From the NCBI GenBank assembly GCA_964639955.1, contig CAZXGJ010000001.1, positions 1-64,000 on the forward strand: a DNA stretch of 64,000 nt, in the 5' to 3' direction. Position numbers and translations under genes: made by a program. Of the stretch, positions 61,172-64,000 are shown in pieces (positions within the stretch are counted from its first letter, which is position 1; every line of letters starts with the position of its first letter). This DNA is from IGN2 sp964639955 (GTDB lineage: Bacteria > Bacteroidota > Ignavibacteria > Ignavibacteriales > Ignavibacteriaceae). The notes beneath the pieces are model-generated. The model was not told the origin of the DNA and did not search any database. It saw nothing but the letters and a program-made list of their open reading frames with translations.

Positions 61172-62016
61172 TGATGAGCTTTAGAGAAAACCAGAATTTC
61201 TGAATTAGTAAGGATATAAAGTTTATCGTTAAAGATGAAAGCGGAATTTATTTTTATTTCTTTGCCGGGATACTCAAATTTGATTTCAGAAAGCGTGAGC
61301 TCGCTTCTTTCCAGATTAGCCATAAAAATTTTTTCTTCTGTGTTAGTTACGAGGTAGTTAAAAACTATTTTGATTCCTTTAAATTCTTGACTGCCTTCTA
61401 TCTTGCCAATTCCGTTTCCAAACTGATCAAATACCAGGATATTATTTCCATCGAGTATGAAGAGATTGTTTTGCATAGAAATTGTTAGCTGTTGCGGGTT
61501 GCTTAACGCATAATTGCCATAGTCATAACCGGCAAAGTTCTGAATGAAGTTACCGAAAATATCAAATTTAACGACCCGGAGATTTTCGGAATCGAGTATG
61601 AAGATATCGCCCTGATTAGACATAACCGCACTAAGCGGGTAACCGAATCGCTCTTCCTCAACTGTGCTTTCTCTTGTTGAAATCTGAAAGTTATAGTTTA
61701 AGTTCTTATCGAATCGCTGAATTCTGTGGTTGTTCTTATCTGTAATATAAACTTTAAGAGCATCGGCAAAAACGTCAACCGGGTTATCGAATGAGCTTTC
61801 GCTCCATCCATAACCGCCGATAGTATTTAGTTGATTACCTAACGTGTCCAGCATACAAATTTCGTCAGTTGCAGAATCAGTTACATAAATAATACCTGCA
61901 GGATTAATAAAGAAGGAAGTAGCACCCTTAAAATCGCCAAAAGATTTGTCAAATTGATAATAATTTTGAGAGAAAGCATTAATACAGATTACTAAAGTAA
62001 GGGCTAATGTCCGCAT
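61168..62016 (-). CDS. Secreted NHL-repeat six-bladed beta-propeller protein
   Basis: 282 residues. Signal peptide MRTLALTLVICINAFSQN. About six blades with NHL-like motifs: FINPAGIIYVTDSATDEICMLD, PVDVFADALKVYITDKNNHRIQRFD, GDIFILDSENLRVVKFD. Such propellers bind proteins or glycans in the periplasm. First gene of the four-gene minus-strand set; the region 62017-62308 beyond it holds no gene that I can see. Confidence 0.85.
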   Translation of the reverse strand: MRTLALTLVICINAFSQNYYQFDKSFGDFKGATSFFINPAGIIYVTDSATDEICMLDTLGNQLNTIGGYGWSESSFDNPVDVFADALKVYITDKNNHRIQRFDKNLNYNFQISTRESTVEEERFGYPLSAVMSNQGDIFILDSENLRVVKFDIFGNFIQNFAGYDYGNYALSNPQQLTISMQNNLFILDGNNILVFDQFGNGIGKIEGSQEFKGIKIVFNYLVTNTEEKIFMANLERSELTLSEIKFEYPGKEIKINSAFIFNDKLYILTNSEILVFSKAHH

Positions 62017-62308
62017 TCTGGTAATGATAATTATTTAATAAATCCTTTATCAATATTAGCGATTAATCGATTTAAAATAAACCGAATATTTTCGTTTTGG
62101 GTATTATGAAAATAATGGGCACCTAAGATCATCCGGCTGTTACAAAATAGAAATTTTAATGAAAAGCATTCCGAAATGGAACAGAGTGAAATGAGTTTGT
62201 GGTCAAATTCCTTCTGCTTTTATCAATTTCATAAAATAGAATAGCTTTATCTGTTGGTATTATCTTTGTAATTCCTTTACTGCTTTTCTATATTTGCTCT
62301 TCAAATAT

Positions 62309-62382
62309 TGTCCCGTGGTGTAACTGGTTAACACGTCTGACTCTGGATCAGAAGAGTCTAGGTTCGAGTCCTAGCGGGACAG
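62309..62382 (+). tRNA. tRNA-Gln (CTG)
   Basis: Acceptor TGTCCCG/CGGGACA, D stem GTGT/ACAC, anticodon stem TCTGA/TCAGA with loop ctctgga, anticodon CTG, T arm CTAGG-ttcgagt-CCTAG, discriminator G. 74 bases, CCA not encoded. Confidence 0.96.
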
Positions 62383-62409
62383 CTTTCTAATTAACAATTT
62401 TCAACTAAC

Positions 62410-62457
62410 AATTTACAATTGAAAATTAAAGGGTCGTATGATTTTTAATTGTAAATT
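62410..62457. repeat. Inverted repeat between the two tRNA genes
   Basis: The arms aatttacaatt (62410-62420) and aattgtaaatt (62447-62457) are perfect 11-bp complements, with more A/T pairing inside. A T-rich stretch follows. It may terminate tRNA-Gln or be a degraded intergenic repeat. Confidence 0.4.
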
Positions 62458-62479
62458 TTTTATTTTTAATTGAATCTTA

Positions 62480-62553
62480 GGCGCGTTCGTCTAGTGGCTT
62501 AGGACGCCGCCCTCTCAAGGCGGAGATCGCGGGTTCGAATCCCGCACGCGCTA
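62480..62553 (+). tRNA. tRNA-Glu (CTC)
   Basis: Acceptor GGCGCGT/ACGCGCT (one G-T pair), D stem GTCT/GGAC, anticodon stem CCGCC/GGCGG with loop ctctcaa and anticodon CTC, T arm GCGGG-ttcgaat-CCCGC, discriminator A. 74 bases, no encoded CCA. Confidence 0.92.
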
Positions 62554-62684
62554 CTAACTCAACTTACAATTCTCAAAAAGCAAATCACAAAAAGCAATTC
62601 AATTTCAAATTCATTTGCAAATTATTTAATAATTTATCCTGATATTTGTAGAGTTAATCTTTACTTAAAATATTGTATTCTTTT

Positions 62685-63035
62685 ATGAAACGATTTGATA
62701 AACACATTTTTGTCTGCGAAAATAAAAGAGCACCCGGTCATCCTAAAGGATGTTGTGCGGATAAAAACAGTTCCGGAGTGAGAGATTATCTTAAAAAAAG
62801 GATTGCTGAATTAGGGTTGAATTCTTCTGTAAGGGTTAATTCTTCGGGCTGTCTTGATGCTTGTGAGTTTGGATTAACTATAGTAGTTTACCCTGAAGGA
62901 GTCTGGTATGGGAATGTAGTAATTGATGATGTTGAGGAAATAATACAACAGCATATTATGCAGAATCATCCTGTTGAAAGATTGAAAATTAAAGATGCAA
63001 AGTTTAACAGAGATGAAAAACAAATCGGAAATTAA
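62685..63035 (+). CDS. Thioredoxin-like [2Fe-2S] ferredoxin
   Basis: 116 residues from ATG 62685 (TTG 62673 would add four). Cluster ligands fit the Shethna / NuoE-like pattern: FVCENKRAPGHPKGCC and SSGCLDACEFG, with VVYPEGVWYGNV after it. Electron carrier; partner unknown. Overlaps nth by 41 or 23 bases depending on the nth start. Confidence 0.9.
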   Translation: MKRFDKHIFVCENKRAPGHPKGCCADKNSSGVRDYLKKRIAELGLNSSVRVNSSGCLDACEFGLTIVVYPEGVWYGNVVIDDVEEIIQQHIMQNHPVERLKIKDAKFNRDEKQIGN

Positions 63036-63660
63036 AAGAGCCGGGGAAATACTTAACACTTTAAAAAAAGAATATCCCCTTGCAAAAATTGCTCTAAATT
63101 TTAAGACTCCTTTCCAGTTATTAATTTCCACAATCCTTTCAGCACAATGTACCGATGAAAGAGTAAATATTGTAACTGCATCATTATTCATGAAATACAG
63201 GCAACCGGAAGATTTCCTTCGCATCCGCTTGAAGGAACTTGAAAAAGAAATTTATTCAACCGGTTATTACAGACAAAAAGCAAAAAGTATTAAAGCCTGT
63301 TGTTCAGTACTGGTTGATAAGTTCAATGGAAAAGTGCCGGAGGATTTTGATTCCCTTGTATCTTTGCCGGGCGTTGGACGAAAAACAGCATCCGTTGTAG
63401 CTGGTAATGCATTTGGTATTCCGGCAATTGCTGTTGATACACACGTAATCAGGTTATCAAATCTTCTGGGATTTGTCGATACAAAAGATGCTGTTAAAAT
63501 AGAAGAAACTTTAAAGGAAATTTTTCCACGGGAAGAATGGATAAATCTTGGTCACTACTTAATGAATCACGGAAGAAAAATTTGTATTGCCCGAAGACCT
63601 AAATGCCTGCAATGTGTTGTTGGGAATTTATGTCCGGGTTTTAATTCTGCTAATGAATAA
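62995..63660 (+). CDS. nth: Endonuclease III
   Basis: 221 residues from ATG 62995; a later ATG at 63013 is also possible. Base-excision glycosylase/AP lyase. Helix-hairpin-helix LPGVGRKTASVV holds the catalytic Lys, VDTHVIRLSNL holds the catalytic Asp, and the 4Fe-4S cysteines form CIARRPKCLQCVVGNLC (spacing 6, 2, 5). Frame overlaps the ferredoxin gene. Confidence 0.97.
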   Translation: MQSLTEMKNKSEIKRAGEILNTLKKEYPLAKIALNFKTPFQLLISTILSAQCTDERVNIVTASLFMKYRQPEDFLRIRLKELEKEIYSTGYYRQKAKSIKACCSVLVDKFNGKVPEDFDSLVSLPGVGRKTASVVAGNAFGIPAIAVDTHVIRLSNLLGFVDTKDAVKIEETLKEIFPREEWINLGHYLMNHGRKICIARRPKCLQCVVGNLCPGFNSANE

Positions 63661-63676
63661 AATAACAATTAAAGTA

Positions 63677-63708
63677 TCATGCAGTCATGCAGATATGCAA
63701 TCATGCAA
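63677..63708. repeat. Four tandem 8-bp repeats
   Basis: Four consecutive units tcatgcag, tcatgcag, atatgcaa, tcatgcaa occupy 63677-63708 in the gap between nth and the HD-domain gene. Each unit contains ATGCA. They may be a slippage tract or clustered binding sites. Confidence 0.7.
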
Positions 63709-63772
63709 GAGTTTAATGATTCGATTAAATAGTTACTTGAAGAAGACATTTTTAATATTTAAAGGTTAACTA

Positions 63773-64000
63773 ATGGAAGATTTTGAACGAGACAGAGATT
63801 ACTGCCTATCAATCTTAAAGGAATACACAAAATCAGATAGCCTGCTAAAACATGCTTTTGCAGTTGAGAGTTGTGTTAGAGCCTATGCTGAAAAATACGG
63901 TGAGAATCCCGATTACTGGGGTAATATTGCACTACTTCACGATTTTGACTATGAAATGTACCCCAATGAAGCTGATCATCCTTACAAAGGCTCTGAGATT
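63773..64000 (+). CDS. HD-domain phosphohydrolase, 3' truncated
   Basis: 76 residues seen before the window end. ATG 63773 is the first start. The pattern LLKHAFAVESCVRAYA then IALLHDFDYEMYPNEADH fits an HDIG-type domain: a His followed by His-Asp and a later His. Such small proteins hydrolyse nucleotides or act on second messengers. The remainder lies outside the window. Confidence 0.85.
   Translation, partial: MEDFERDRDYCLSILKEYTKSDSLLKHAFAVESCVRAYAEKYGENPDYWGNIALLHDFDYEMYPNEADHPYKGSEI

Noticed and set aside
1..64000. CRISPR array, rRNA, insertion sequence, prophage or toxin-antitoxin pair
   Set aside because: No regularly spaced repeats, rRNA segments, transposase, integrase or recognisable toxin motifs were found on either strand.

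Overview
The window looks like a chromosomal segment from a low-GC member of the Ignavibacteria / Chlorobi side of the Bacteroidota. Supporting signs are a very large C25 (gingipain-type) peptidase with a type IX secretion C-terminal sorting domain, a phenylalanine hydroxylase beside tetrahydropterin genes, many surface lipoproteins and beta-barrels, and frequent TTG starts together with clear AAGGAG ribosome binding sites. There is no rRNA, insertion sequence, integrase or CRISPR array. The species assignment is inference. Four tRNA genes are present: Phe-GAA, Leu-GAG, Gln-CUG and Glu-CUC.

Layout. 1-8.5 kb: the end of an NfeD-type membrane protease, then a long minus-strand block. This block holds two surface proteins (a lipoprotein and a NamZ-like muramidase), ndk, sucD with an odd lysine tail, and a compact operon read from 8524 down to 5275: a degenerate PurC paralogue, psd, pssA, purS, purQ, tatA. 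8.7-12.3 kb (plus strand): ybaB/ebfC, recR, a methyltransferase, two small lipoproteins and ftsX. 12.4-27.8 kb: a one-direction exopolysaccharide locus with an outer-membrane export protein, chain-length regulator, UDP-glucuronate decarboxylase, MurJ-type flippase, Wzy/ligase, glucuronyl C5-epimerase-like protein, three glycosyltransferases, an AsnB-like amidotransferase, GNAT, DegT aminotransferase and a PglC-type initiating phosphoglycosyltransferase. 28.0-33.8 kb: the secreted C25 peptidase.

33.8-44.2 kb: housekeeping genes glmS, tRNA-Phe, the genuine purC, pgsA, pgpA, cinA, thpR, recA, recX, a convergent Nudix gene, murB and a membrane-anchored class III nucleotide cyclase. 44.3-47.4 kb: phenylalanine hydroxylase, Bcp peroxiredoxin, an animal-like 6-pyruvoyl-tetrahydropterin synthase, GTP cyclohydrolase I and an SDR that may be a sepiapterin reductase. 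Together these would form a cofactor-plus-enzyme cluster for tetrahydrobiopterin-dependent tyrosine formation. 47.5-49.7 kb: an ECF sigma factor, a membrane anti-sigma-like protein and a periplasmic helical protein, divergent from a Spy/CpxP-like gene, with a striking nested palindrome between them.

49.8-60 kb: tRNA-Leu, a TPR protein and a convergent outer-membrane barrel gene. These are followed by an envelope operon: a 991-residue TPR protein, a plugless TonB-receptor-like barrel, a membrane protein joining an HU-like domain to a SPOR domain, then TolQ/ExbB, TolR/ExbD and TonB. 60-64 kb: a minus-strand set (NHL propeller, DUF2085, two small membrane proteins), tRNA-Gln and tRNA-Glu, a 2Fe-2S ferredoxin, nth, and the start of an HD-domain gene cut by the window end.

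The best candidates for something new are the catalytically eroded PurC paralogue leading a phospholipid/purine operon, the TPR-barrel-HU/SPOR-TolQR-TonB operon, and the palindrome-controlled ECF module.
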